DNA of 64,000 nucleotides from Bradyrhizobium guangdongense (GCF_004114975.1 NZ_CP030051.1:1302001-1366000), one strand, 5' to 3'; positions 1 through 7,695 are shown, counted from the stretch's first letter. A program made the numbers and translations. The notes: generated by a model not told the origin, from the letters alone.

Positions 1-1160
1 CAGGCCTCGCGGGGCACACAGCCGCCGTGCATCTTCGCGAGTTGGCGCCACAAGCCAAGATCGATATTCTCGGAGACGAACTCGGCCTGCCGTATGATCG
101 CCCGCCGCTGTCCAAAGAAGTCCTTGGCGAGGGCGCACCGCGCTATCTGGCAAACGCGGAGACCTATCATGAGAACGGTATTTCGTATCATCCCGGACAA
201 ACCGCGACGCAGATCGATCGAAACCGCTCCGAAATTCTAACCGCTTGCGGAAATGCTTATGCTTACGATCGGCTACTCCTCGCGACCGGATCGCGGGCGA
301 GAAAATTGCCGGATAGCGTCGGGCAAAGCTCGAAAATTCTCTATCTGCGAACGCTTGAAGACGCGGTTCGCTTGAAATCCGTGCTTCGGGAATCGCGTCG
401 AATTGCTGTGATCGGCGGCGGGTTCATTGGGTTAGAGGTTGCTGCCGCCGCTCGAGCGATGGCCTGCGAGGTTTTTCTGTTTGAGATGACGGATCGGATA
501 CTATCTCGCGGCATGCCTGCTATCCTGAGCCGTTGGGCTGAGAAATTGCATCGCCTGAACGGAGTCCAGTTCGAATTTGGCTCAAAGATCGATTCAATTC
601 ATCATCAGGATGATGGTTCGTTGCGATTGCGCTGGAATGCATTCGCAGATGTCGACGCAGTCGTTGTCGGGATCGGGGTTCAACCCAACACCCAACTTGC
701 ATCGGACGCGGGGCTGGACGTCGATGATGGTATTGTCGTGGATGATCGCTGCCAGACATCTGATCCGGCGATCTTCGCTGCGGGAGAGGTGACGTCACAC
801 CCCGTCTTAGGCGGCGCGTTTCGTCAGCGACTTGAGTCCTGGAAGGTGGCCTCGGGCCAATCGCTGGTCGCGGCGAAATCCATGGCAGGGATTGACTCGC
901 ATTATGCGGAGCCGCCGTGGCTATGGTCGGACCAGTTTGGACACAACATTCAGTCGTTAGGAGTGCTGCAAAATGCTGACCGCAGTGTCGTGCTGGACGA
1001 TCCTGAAACGAACAATTGGACGGCAATCTTCCTCGATAGTCACGATAAAATTGCCGGCGCAATCGCGGTGAACAACGGCCGTGATATTTCGATGCTAAAG
1101 CGTGCCTTGCTTCATGACGGAATCATTCCAGAGAAACTGCTCAATAGAGCCGCCAGATAG
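1..1160 (+). CDS. Ferredoxin/rhodocoxin reductase-like FAD oxidoreductase, 5' end outside window
   Basis: This is an FAD- and NAD(P)H-dependent reductase of the type that passes electrons to a [2Fe-2S] ferredoxin, often for a P450 or dioxygenase. The reading frame is open back to the left edge and begins with GLAGHTAAVHLR, the tail of the N-terminal FAD-binding GxGxxG fold, so the real start lies before base 1. The GTG at 27 would cut into this fold and should not be taken as the start. A second dinucleotide fold (AVIGGGFIGLEVAAAA) is visible near position 410, followed by the family's ATG-type FAD motif (IFAAGEV) near 775. The C-terminal reductase domain follows and ends at 1160. No ferredoxin or P450 gene lies downstream; any partner would be to the left. 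The substrate system is unknown. Confidence 0.85.
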   Translation, partial: GLAGHTAAVHLRELAPQAKIDILGDELGLPYDRPPLSKEVLGEGAPRYLANAETYHENGISYHPGQTATQIDRNRSEILTACGNAYAYDRLLLATGSRARKLPDSVGQSSKILYLRTLEDAVRLKSVLRESRRIAVIGGGFIGLEVAAAARAMACEVFLFEMTDRILSRGMPAILSRWAEKLHRLNGVQFEFGSKIDSIHHQDDGSLRLRWNAFADVDAVVVGIGVQPNTQLASDAGLDVDDGIVVDDRCQTSDPAIFAAGEVTSHPVLGGAFRQRLESWKVASGQSLVAAKSMAGIDSHYAEPPWLWSDQFGHNIQSLGVLQNADRSVVLDDPETNNWTAIFLDSHDKIAGAIAVNNGRDISMLKRALLHDGIIPEKLLNRAAR

Positions 1161-1618
1161 CGCTCCTATTACGTGTTCATCATGAGAACCGAGATACCGA
1201 GCGATATGCTTGGCTTCGACCAAACTCATTGCGCCTATGTTGGCGCGGTTCATGGCGACGGACAGAAGCTTTTTTGAAGGCTCGCCGAGTGCGTCATTTC
1301 GCTAAGCGAGCCGAAGGGTAGCCCTCGGAGAGCATCCTCAGGAAAGAGTCAGAGCGGGGTTCCCATTGTCGGCTCTCCAATAGGCCGAATAGTAAAGCCG
1401 GTTTGGGCCCGCGCCATGCGCAGTTTTCGTTGCCTATTCCGAAGCTCTAGCCGGGACCGCGTTCGCAGCCGCGCCTTCCCGATCCGGCTAAGCTGGTCCC
1501 GCCGATGTTCAAGTGCGTCATGGCGGCGGATAAGGGGCCGGAAGGCGAGAGGAAGTTGTCAGTTAAGGTAGATAGCATCAAAGCAGAAGGGGACGCCGCA
1601 TGTATTGTAATATAGCCG
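1161..1618. other. Gene-free gap left of the CBASS operon
   Basis: 458 bases without a convincing coding frame. Base composition is mixed and there is no codon bias in any frame. The short open frames here give low-complexity Arg/Ser/Pro translations typical of chance ORFs. I see no tRNA, no transposase remnant and no clear inverted repeat. It separates the plus-strand reductase from the convergent CBASS operon and may hold decayed island DNA. Confidence 0.5.
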
Positions 1619-2095
1619 TCAGATCCTCGGTTGCCGCGTCGCGCGACGCACCCGTCGACCATAACGCTCGTTATCCGTCGGATCGGGGTGCTTGCCGCCG
1701 CCCTTCCAGTCGTCGGAGATCAGCCAGTCCTCGAAATAGTAAAGCCACGTTGTGGCCCAGGGTACGAATGTCTGATCGATCCGCATCGTGCCGGTCCACT
1801 CGCGCGTTCCTGGCAACGTGAGGCACAGGCGCAGGGGATCATGATAGACGTGCGGCAGGGGCCGCTCACCCGCCAAAGCCGAAAGCTCGGGGTCCGTGAC
1901 GAAGACGCTTGGTGTTTCGCCCCGCTGAAATGTAATGCGCATGGAGTATTCACGGCTAAGGGGCGTCGGCCTGTCACGATAATCCCAAATAAAGCCAGTC
2001 GCGTGCAGCCGGCCTGTCCCCGTACAGATGGGATTGGCGCGCAGAAACATAAACTGCTGCGCGGGCGTCAGGTCTGGGCGGTCACGCGAAAACAC
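1619..2095 (-). CDS. CBASS E2-like (ubiquitin-conjugating-fold) protein
   Basis: A 158-residue protein resembling the prokaryotic E2 domain found alone in type II-short CBASS or as the N-terminal part of Cap2. Family landmarks are in order: LPHVYHDP (80-87), the likely catalytic cysteine C91 in RLCLTLPG, a W-rich helix FVPWATTWLYYFEDWL (110-125), and the closing WKGGGKHP (130-137). There is no E1 adenylation domain and no JAB protease gene nearby, so this is an E2-only arrangement. In known systems the E2 acts on the C-terminus of the CD-NTase to regulate it; that role here is inferred. It is the last gene of the operon. Its GTG start immediately follows the TAG stop of the CD-NTase, which implies translational coupling. 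Confidence 0.85.
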   Translation of the reverse strand: MFSRDRPDLTPAQQFMFLRANPICTGTGRLHATGFIWDYRDRPTPLSREYSMRITFQRGETPSVFVTDPELSALAGERPLPHVYHDPLRLCLTLPGTREWTGTMRIDQTFVPWATTWLYYFEDWLISDDWKGGGKHPDPTDNERYGRRVRRATRQPRI

Positions 2096-3295
2096 CTAGT
2101 CACCGAAGAACGTGTTGGAGCGAACCGGCGTCGCATTGGCCGCGCTGGACAGCGTGAGCCCGACCGTCGGCGCGACGTAGAGCTTCTTGGCCGTGCGTGC
2201 CTGCGAAATGCTGTCGGTGCGAGCATCGATAACTTTGCGAACGACCGAACTCCCGAGGCTTCCTTCCAAGCTCTTGCCGATAACGTCGATGCCCTGCAAA
2301 TCCGGAAGGGCCTCGAAGTCCGCCAGTGCCTTCGCATGCCACTCGTAGAAGGCGGCGGCGCGAGCCGGCTCAGTATTCCAGCGCTCGGCGAAGTTCTCGC
2401 CGACCGTGGTTTCGTTGGCCACCACATAGATCCGCCGACCATTGACGACCGGCTTATCGATGAAGTGTGGCATCAACCGAATGGTCGCGATCAGAACGTC
2501 AAGTTCGGAATCGAAAACAAAGCTCTTGACGCAATACTCATACGACTGTGCCGCGAGCGTGGTGATGATGATGGAGATCGGTGCGATCTCCTCGACGACT
2601 TCCAGGAAATGCACATCACGATGCCGCTTGAGGATCTGCACCGTCCGCCGCAGGATGCCTTTGGCGGTGCCATGCACAGGGAAGGGCTCGACGGCCGCAC
2701 GGTCCTCGGCAGCGAGAGCCTTTTGCATCCGCAAGGTGGGGATTAGGGCTGCCCTGCGTTCAAAGAGCGCCTTGTAGCCTTTCGGATTCGTCGGTTTGAA
2801 TTCCCGCAGCTTCTTGTCGGGAACCAATTCGCCGCCGTTGGCGCATTTGGCATTGTTGATCGTCGGCGAGATGTCGAGATGATATTCGCGTGCGTAGTTC
2901 AAGCGCCAGCAGCGCTTCTTCTCTTCGAGCATGGCAGCGTAGCGCGCGTTCTCCTTCAGGCGATCGCCGACAATGCGTTTCAACTCTGCCGGTGGCCGGT
3001 CAGCGGTAAAGCGCAGCACCTTGCAGATGAGATCGACGTCGAAATCTTCGCGCCCGATCGGTTTGACCGTCGTGCCGAGGCCGGTCGAGCCGTGAGCATA
3101 AATATCGATCCACTTCAGAAGAGGGTTGTCCGACCCGGAGAGCCATTCCGCGACAGCCTCGTAGCTCGTCCGCGCAGCCTCAAGCTGAGCAGCGGTCAAC
3201 TCCAGCGCTTGGCAAATCTGATCGAGGAGCGAGTAAACCTCGGCTTTGCGCAAAAGCAGATGCGTCTGGGGAGGCGCCGTGAACATCTGATTCAT
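2096..3295 (-). CDS. CBASS CD-NTase (cGAS/DncV-like nucleotidyltransferase)
   Basis: A 399-residue cytosolic nucleotidyltransferase expected to make a cyclic oligonucleotide alarm signal on phage infection. The polymerase-beta-like active site is intact: helix-turn G69-S70 in YAHGSTGLGTTVK, the metal-binding D86/D88 in EDFDVDLI, and a third carboxylate D141 in YHLDISP. A C-terminal helical domain follows. The protein ends in SNTFFGD, so a glycine sits one residue from the C-terminus; type II CBASS E2 or E1-E2 enzymes act on the CD-NTase tail. The ATG overlaps the stop of the phospholipase gene by 4 bases, and the E2 gene starts directly after its stop. The clade and the nucleotide product cannot be told by eye. 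Confidence 0.92.
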   Translation of the reverse strand: MNQMFTAPPQTHLLLRKAEVYSLLDQICQALELTAAQLEAARTSYEAVAEWLSGSDNPLLKWIDIYAHGSTGLGTTVKPIGREDFDVDLICKVLRFTADRPPAELKRIVGDRLKENARYAAMLEEKKRCWRLNYAREYHLDISPTINNAKCANGGELVPDKKLREFKPTNPKGYKALFERRAALIPTLRMQKALAAEDRAAVEPFPVHGTAKGILRRTVQILKRHRDVHFLEVVEEIAPISIIITTLAAQSYEYCVKSFVFDSELDVLIATIRLMPHFIDKPVVNGRRIYVVANETTVGENFAERWNTEPARAAAFYEWHAKALADFEALPDLQGIDVIGKSLEGSLGSSVVRKVIDARTDSISQARTAKKLYVAPTVGLTLSSAANATPVRSNTFFGD

Positions 3296-4308
3296 GGCTC
3301 AATTCCTTTCACGGTGTAGATAGGTTTGAACGATTCGGCAGTTTCCGTCAGAAAAACGGGTTCAATGCGAGGACGCTCCTTACGAGCTGATGAGGCGCCC
3401 ATGCCTTTGAGTTGCGCGATCTTGCGCGTGTCATCGAGATTGAAGAAATCCTTCGGCACATCCGGGCAGCACCGGAAAATCGCCTCACGTTCGTATTGAT
3501 GGCCGGTAAGCAACTTCGCCATACCAAGCGCGCCATGCGACTGGCCGTCCATGAACAGGCGGGTCACATCCTTTGCGAGACCGCCCCAACCAGGCGCCTC
3601 GCCGATCATGTAGACCTCGTTGACGCAGCCCAGGCTCAGCACTCGCAGACTGCTGGCCGGCCAGTCGAGCAAAGTGACGGCCTCGACCACCGCCAACGCG
3701 ATCGGGTTGTTGGCCCATACGCCGCCGTCGAGCAGACCGACATCCTCGGCGGTCCGGTGGCGCTTGTAGTAGGTGGGCGCGGCGGCCGTCGCCATCGCGG
3801 CATCGACGGCGAGGCGCTTGTAATCGGTCTTGAGGCGGGGATGATGCGCTGTCTTGAAAATATAGACACCGCGATGGTCGGCATCCCATGCGGGAATCAC
3901 CAGTCGCGTTCTCGCATCCCCAATGCGCCTGCTGCCGAGAACTGTAGAGAGTTCGCTCCGCAGCAGATCAGCGTCATGCTTCGGGGTGACGATGTGCTTG
4001 AGGCGACGCCACGCGTCGCCGGCGAAGCTCGCCAGAGCGCCGCCCGACTGTCCAAAAATGTGTGGGCCGCGACGGACATAGAGGTCAAGGAGATCACGCG
4101 CGGGAAGACCCATCGCCAATCCGATCGCCAGAATGCCGCCCGTGGACGTTCCTGCGATCAGATCGAAATACTCTCCGATGGGCCGGTCGAGATCCTCTTC
4201 CAGAGACGTAAGAAAGGACGCCGGCTGCGTTCCCATGATGCCGCCGCCGTCAATCGAGAGAATTCGACGAATCGGCGGTTTATCTGAAGGAACTGCAACC
4301 TGCGTCAT
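3292..4308 (-). CDS. capV: CBASS effector, patatin-like phospholipase
   Basis: A 338-residue patatin-family lipase. The oxyanion motif DGGGIMG is at 20-26, the nucleophile elbow GTSTGG puts Ser55 at the centre, and the DGGVWANNP motif supplies the catalytic Asp194, so the Ser-Asp dyad is complete. CapV effectors are switched on by the cyclic nucleotide made by the partner CD-NTase and degrade inner-membrane phospholipids, killing the infected cell. It begins 5 bases after the DUF2188 stop and overlaps the CD-NTase start by 4 bases, so the genes form one transcript. No membrane segment or signal peptide is seen, which fits a cytosolic enzyme acting on the inner leaflet. Ligand specificity is unknown. 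Confidence 0.92.
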   Translation of the reverse strand: MTQVAVPSDKPPIRRILSIDGGGIMGTQPASFLTSLEEDLDRPIGEYFDLIAGTSTGGILAIGLAMGLPARDLLDLYVRRGPHIFGQSGGALASFAGDAWRRLKHIVTPKHDADLLRSELSTVLGSRRIGDARTRLVIPAWDADHRGVYIFKTAHHPRLKTDYKRLAVDAAMATAAAPTYYKRHRTAEDVGLLDGGVWANNPIALAVVEAVTLLDWPASSLRVLSLGCVNEVYMIGEAPGWGGLAKDVTRLFMDGQSHGALGMAKLLTGHQYEREAIFRCCPDVPKDFFNLDDTRKIAQLKGMGASSARKERPRIEPVFLTETAESFKPIYTVKGIEP

Positions 4309-4313
4309 GTCGC

Positions 4314-4538
4314 TTAGCCCTTCGGAGGATAGGGATCGTGCCCGTAGGAATTCTTGTCGCGAATCCGACCGTCCGGCCGATGAATGACGACTTCGCTCTG
4401 CTGGTTGATCGCGATCTCCCGTGCAGCCCGTTCGGCATCTCCCTGGGTCGGATGGATCGAGGTTGCCCTCTCATTCCTTTCGCCACGCACGGCCCATTCG
4501 TCACCGTGCGGAACGACATGCTGATTCTTGCCTGCCAT
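4314..4538 (-). CDS. DUF2188-like small protein, first gene of the CBASS operon
   Basis: 74 residues starting MAGKNQHVVPHGDEWAV. I chose this internal ATG because it has an AGGAG eight bases upstream and matches the start usual for DUF2188 proteins; a longer frame to 4652 would add 38 unlikely residues and run through the control region. The protein has the family's features: N-terminal NQHVVPH with a W five residues on, a central helix rich in Ala/Glu (TQGDAERAAREIAINQ), a conserved VVIHRPDGRIRDKNSYG stretch, and a short proline-rich end. The function is unknown. It lies 5 bases before capV and is apparently co-transcribed with the defence genes, so it may be a modulator, a chaperone-like factor or an unrelated passenger. 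Confidence 0.8.
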   Translation of the reverse strand: MAGKNQHVVPHGDEWAVRGERNERATSIHPTQGDAERAAREIAINQQSEVVIHRPDGRIRDKNSYGHDPYPPKG

Positions 4539-4586
4539 GCTCACAACTCCTGATTCCTTGACCTGATTCGCAAATCGTAATAAGTA

Positions 4587-4607
4587 GCTATACGCTCTGT
4601 CATAGCC
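4587..4607. promoter_or_regulatory. Operator-like site upstream of the CBASS operon
   Basis: An interrupted palindrome, GCTAT-N10-ATAGC (4587-4606), about 50 bases before the DUF2188 start. Its core TATACGCTCTGTCATAGCC is repeated with 17 of 19 identities at the start of the divergent XRE gene. The position between two divergent transcription units and the duplication suggest a binding site for the XRE (CapH-like) repressor. That it is bound by this protein is inference. Confidence 0.6.
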
Positions 4608-4621
4608 TGAGCCGAAGAAAT

Positions 4622-4635
4622 AGCCCCGCGGGGCT
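4622..4635. repeat. 14-bp GC palindrome between the two operator-like sites
   Basis: A perfect palindrome, AGCCCCGCGGGGCT, midway between the two TATACGNTCTGTCAT copies in the divergent control region of the CBASS and capHP-like units. It could be a regulator site or a hairpin in a leader. There is no T-run, so it is not an obvious terminator. Confidence 0.5.
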
Positions 4636-4659
4636 GTCGACGATCTAGACATGGAACTC

Positions 4660-4678
4660 TATACGATCTGTCATGGCC
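4660..4678 (+). promoter_or_regulatory. Second operator copy overlapping the XRE start codon; possible leaderless promoter
   Basis: TATACGATCTGTCATGGCC matches the 4589-4607 site at 17 of 19 positions and runs across the ATG at 4673. No Shine-Dalgarno sequence precedes that ATG. The TATACG at 4660-4665 lies at -10 spacing from it, so transcription may begin at or next to the start codon and give a leaderless mRNA. A protein bound here would block both RNA polymerase and the start codon, fitting tight autorepression. No strong -35 box is visible. Confidence 0.5.
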
Positions 4679-4987
4679 GAGTCAAGCGCACCAAAAGACT
4701 TCGCCTCTCGCCTGCGCAAAACGCGCGAAACGCGGGAGCTAAGCCAATCCGAACTGGCCAGGGAAGCCGGCATGCAACCTTCGGCCATCGCCCATTTTGA
4801 GGCTGGGCGCCGCAAGCCGTCGTTCGACAACGTGCGAGCGCTCGCGAAGGCGCTGAAGGTCTCGGCCGACTACCTACTCGGGGCGCAAGCCGCGACGACC
4901 GCCTTTCGCGACGAAGACAAGCTGAGCGCAAAAGATCGACTTTTTATTCAGAACATCATCGACACAATGATTAAGGACAAGAAATAG
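4673..4987 (+). CDS. capH: XRE-family regulator, CapH-like
   Basis: 104 residues. Residues 10-70 form a classic helix-turn-helix domain (LRKTRETRELSQSELAREAG, then AIAHFEAGRRKPSFDNVRALAKAL, then VSADYLLG). A short C-terminal helix follows (DEDKLSAKDRLFIQNIID), as in regulators that dimerise through their tail. It is followed after 10 bases by an ImmA/IrrE-like metallopeptidase and lies divergent to a CBASS operon. This is the layout of CapH-CapP, where CapH represses CBASS until CapP cleaves it in response to DNA damage. Assignment to CapH rests on domain type and context, not on sequence comparison; a generic phage-type repressor pair of the island is the alternative. The duplicated operator next to it supports autoregulation. 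Confidence 0.75.
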   Translation: MAESSAPKDFASRLRKTRETRELSQSELAREAGMQPSAIAHFEAGRRKPSFDNVRALAKALKVSADYLLGAQAATTAFRDEDKLSAKDRLFIQNIIDTMIKDKK

Positions 4988-4997
4988 GGGGCGAAAC

Positions 4998-5879
4998 ATG
5001 GCGGGCTTTCGGTTGAAGATGGCAACCCAGCACGGCGAAAAGGTCGCTGAGGAATTTGGCTTCAATCAGTTTCCAGTTAGACCTCGAGAGATCGCCAAGG
5101 CCAGGGATATTGTCATCCAGGCGAAACCAGCCGAAGTGACGGGCGTGTCCGGCGCGATCATCTTCGCCGGTGATTCGGCCACCATCATCTACTCCACCGA
5201 GCACGGCAACGAAGGCTTCGAGAATTTCTCCATTGGCCATGAGCTGGGGCATTGGTTCCTGCCGGGCCATCCCGAGGAGATTATCAAGGCCGGCGGCGCG
5301 CACATGTCCCGCGCCAATTTTACACAGAATACGTCGATCGAGCTGGAGGCTGACCACTTCGCCAGCGGCCTTCTCTTGCCGTCCAATCTCACACGCAACC
5401 TGCTCTCCAATTATCAGATCGGCCTCGACGGCATTCTCAAGCTGGCTGAGAAGGCCCATTGTTCGATCACGGCTGCCGCGATTCGGGCCGCGGAGTGCGG
5501 CAGCTATCCGATGGCGATCATCGTCAGCAAGGGCAACGAGATCGCATATGCGTTTACCTCGGAGTCTTTCAAGAATCTCGGCAAGCTAGCGTTCTTGCGA
5601 AAAGGCGCTCCTTTGCCCGACGGAGCGACGCAGAGGTTCAACGCGGATGCGGCGAATGTCCTTCGCGCCGAACGCGCCGTTGGTGAAACCGACTTGGCGA
5701 CATGGTTCGACGGCCCGGGTCGGATCACTCTTGATGAAGAGATCATCGGCCTTGGCAAATACGGCTACACCTTGACCGTGTTGACCAGCGAGGGGCTGCC
5801 CGAAGCCCCTCTCGATGAGGAGGATGAGGATGCTGAATTGGAGCGAAGCTGGACACCCCGCTTCGCTTATGGCCGGTAG
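4998..5879 (+). CDS. capP: ImmA/IrrE-type zinc metallopeptidase, CapP-like
   Basis: 293 residues. The gluzincin signature is complete: H81-E-x-x-H85 in SIGHELGHWF and the third ligand E117 in ELEADHFASGLLLP. About 150 residues follow the catalytic domain and could form the sensor half; the end is acidic (EAPLDEEDEDAELE). The ATG at 4998 has a GGGGG-type ribosome site and follows the XRE stop by 10 bases, so the two form one operon. In the CapH-CapP pathway this peptidase cuts the repressor when activated, for example by single-stranded DNA, releasing CBASS expression. In ICE and prophage systems ImmA-type proteins do the same to their own repressors, and a role in controlling the element's integrase is the main alternative. 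Confidence 0.8.
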   Translation: MAGFRLKMATQHGEKVAEEFGFNQFPVRPREIAKARDIVIQAKPAEVTGVSGAIIFAGDSATIIYSTEHGNEGFENFSIGHELGHWFLPGHPEEIIKAGGAHMSRANFTQNTSIELEADHFASGLLLPSNLTRNLLSNYQIGLDGILKLAEKAHCSITAAAIRAAECGSYPMAIIVSKGNEIAYAFTSESFKNLGKLAFLRKGAPLPDGATQRFNADAANVLRAERAVGETDLATWFDGPGRITLDEEIIGLGKYGYTLTVLTSEGLPEAPLDEEDEDAELERSWTPRFAYGR

Positions 5880-6324
5880 CCACATCCGACATTGGGCCGA
5901 TTAGCAGGGCCATGCTGCGGGCCGTGGGATTGCCCTCGAACTAATACGGGTGTTGCACCCCCCGCAACCATCCCCTCTTCGAAACAGTATTATGACCCTT
6001 CCGGTAATTTCGGCTGCCGGAGATGATATTTCGGACGTGGCCGTAGTCCAGGAAGGTCGAAAATGCTTTATCTTTCAGCGGGGGCTGACTGACACTCTCT
6101 CCGTCGCACTGCTTCTCCATTGTATCCGGCCGTTCGAAGCCACGGCAAAGCATTGGATCTAGGCGACAACGGCTGTTGCGGTTATCTCAGGCGGACAAGC
6201 GCAACGCGATGCAACGGATGCGAAATCGATCCTTCCAGCACGAGATGCACAAGCGTCGACGATTATCACATGAGCTTTGCGACGGGTTGAATTGGGCAAC
6301 TTAACAGGCCTGATGATAGGCGAC
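5880..6324. other. Gap between the peptidase and integrase genes
   Basis: 445 bases between two convergent genes with no supported gene. A plus-strand frame at 5992-6162 (about 56 codons from its internal ATG) has no ribosome site and no recognisable features. Composition is more AT-rich than the chromosome right of 8 kb. I see no clear terminator hairpin with a T-run. It probably holds decayed island DNA. Confidence 0.45.
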
Positions 6325-7695
6325 TCAAGCCTGCGCGCCTCCCTTGATCGGCATCACCTTCTTGGGATCGAGCCAGTGGTCGATCCGATCAGCCCAATGC
6401 TGCATCAGCTTCGTGCGCGAGCCGATCAGCGCGAGGGGTCCGTGCTTCTTGTAGAGACCTTCCACAGTAGAGTTATCGAGATGTGCGAGCTGCAGCTCGA
6501 CGACATCGCCATCCCATGCCTTGGCGTCCTTGATCTCTTCGTGGTGAGATAGAGTCGAGAACGTGGTCCGGAATCCGTGGGCACAATGATCAGTCTTGGT
6601 ATCAATGCCAAGCAGCCGCAAGCGCTTGTTGAGCGTATTGTTTGATAGCGGCGCGTCCTTCGAGCAGGAAAACGCGTACCGGCGATGGCCGGTCAGCTTC
6701 TGGACGCTACGCAGGATCGCGAGTGCCTGTCGTGACAAGGGCACAACATGGTCCCAACCGGTCTTCATCTTGGGAGCTGGAACAGTCCAGCGTTTGGCAT
6801 CCCAATCGACCTCGCCCCATTCCATTTCATTGACCATGCCGGGGCGGGGAATGGTCAGCGCATTGAAGCGCAAGGCAAGGCCAACGACGTCACCAAATCT
6901 CGCTCTCGTCCACGGTGCGCTGATAAGTTTGAAGACGCGCGTGACGTCGCGTGGTTCGGTGACACCGGGACGCGGCGTCGAAATGTTGGCAATCATCTGT
7001 CCATTCAGGTTGCGGAATGGATTGTAGCCGTCGCCTTCGACGTCGGCATAGTCGCAGATCTGCTCGCCGATGCTGCGCACTCGGTCCCGGGTTTCCAGCC
7101 TTCCCTCTGCTTCATATGAACGCATGAAAGCGAGCACGTCGGGACGCTTGATGTCCTGCCTGCACAGCTTGCCGAAGCGAGCCTTGACGTAGCCGACGCG
7201 CAGCTCGAGCACCTCGACGGTCTTGGGGTCGCGCACTGCGACGATCCTGCCGCGCTTGACTTTCTCCACCTTCTTCTTGGCGAGCCACTCATCGGCCCAT
7301 TGCGCGAAAGGCCGGGCGGCGGCCTGCTTGTGCTTGTCGAGCTGCTTCTCGATGCTCGGGTCTTTGCCTTCCTTGAGCAGGTCTTTGGCCTTGTCGCGCT
7401 CGCGCCGCGCGTCTGCGAGCGAGAACGTGCCATCCCTGCCGTTGCCGTAGGGGCCGATGGAGTAGGTTTTCTGGCGGCCGTGGAAACGGTAGTCCATCCG
7501 CCAGAGCTTGGAGGCAGCGTTGCCGGGCCTGCTCACGTCCGGCGTGACGAAGAGATAGAGCCAGCCGCCGGTCACGTCGGAAATCTTAGCGGGACTCCAC
7601 GCGCCATTGTCGAATTTCGGTCGGGCGGCGCGGCAGTCGACGTCGGTCTTAATCTGCTTGGGATTGGCGCACGCGCCGTCGTTCTTGCCGCCCAT
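6325..7695 (-). CDS. Site-specific tyrosine recombinase (P4-like island integrase)
   Basis: 456 residues from the ATG at 7695, chosen because it has an AAGGA ten bases upstream; the open frame extends 50 codons further but without a ribosome site. The N-terminal part is the DUF4102-type arm-binding domain (WRMDYRFHGRQKTYSIGPYG), then a core-binding domain. The catalytic domain carries Arg I in IPRPGMVNEMEW, H-x-x-R in CAHGFRTTFS, His III in LQLAHLD and the nucleophile Tyr in TVEGLYKKH, all present. The C-terminal end LMQHWADRIDHWL is typical of P4-type integrases. It inserts or excises the element at the neighbouring tRNA-Leu. It looks functional. Confidence 0.92.
   Translation of the reverse strand: MGGKNDGACANPKQIKTDVDCRAARPKFDNGAWSPAKISDVTGGWLYLFVTPDVSRPGNAASKLWRMDYRFHGRQKTYSIGPYGNGRDGTFSLADARRERDKAKDLLKEGKDPSIEKQLDKHKQAAARPFAQWADEWLAKKKVEKVKRGRIVAVRDPKTVEVLELRVGYVKARFGKLCRQDIKRPDVLAFMRSYEAEGRLETRDRVRSIGEQICDYADVEGDGYNPFRNLNGQMIANISTPRPGVTEPRDVTRVFKLISAPWTRARFGDVVGLALRFNALTIPRPGMVNEMEWGEVDWDAKRWTVPAPKMKTGWDHVVPLSRQALAILRSVQKLTGHRRYAFSCSKDAPLSNNTLNKRLRLLGIDTKTDHCAHGFRTTFSTLSHHEEIKDAKAWDGDVVELQLAHLDNSTVEGLYKKHGPLALIGSRTKLMQHWADRIDHWLDPKKVMPIKGGAQA

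Noticed and set aside
27..1160. GTG at 27 as the true start of the ferredoxin reductase
   Set aside because: The frame is open to the window edge and the residues before it (GLAGHTAA) belong to the FAD-binding fold, so the gene begins outside.
4314..4652. 112-residue version of the DUF2188 protein
   Set aside because: The extra N-terminus would run through the operator-like region, while the ATG at 4538 has a good ribosome site and matches the usual start of the family.
5941..6162. Small genes in the gap before the integrase
   Set aside because: Overlapping 70-codon frames exist on both strands, but neither has a ribosome site, codon bias or a recognisable motif.
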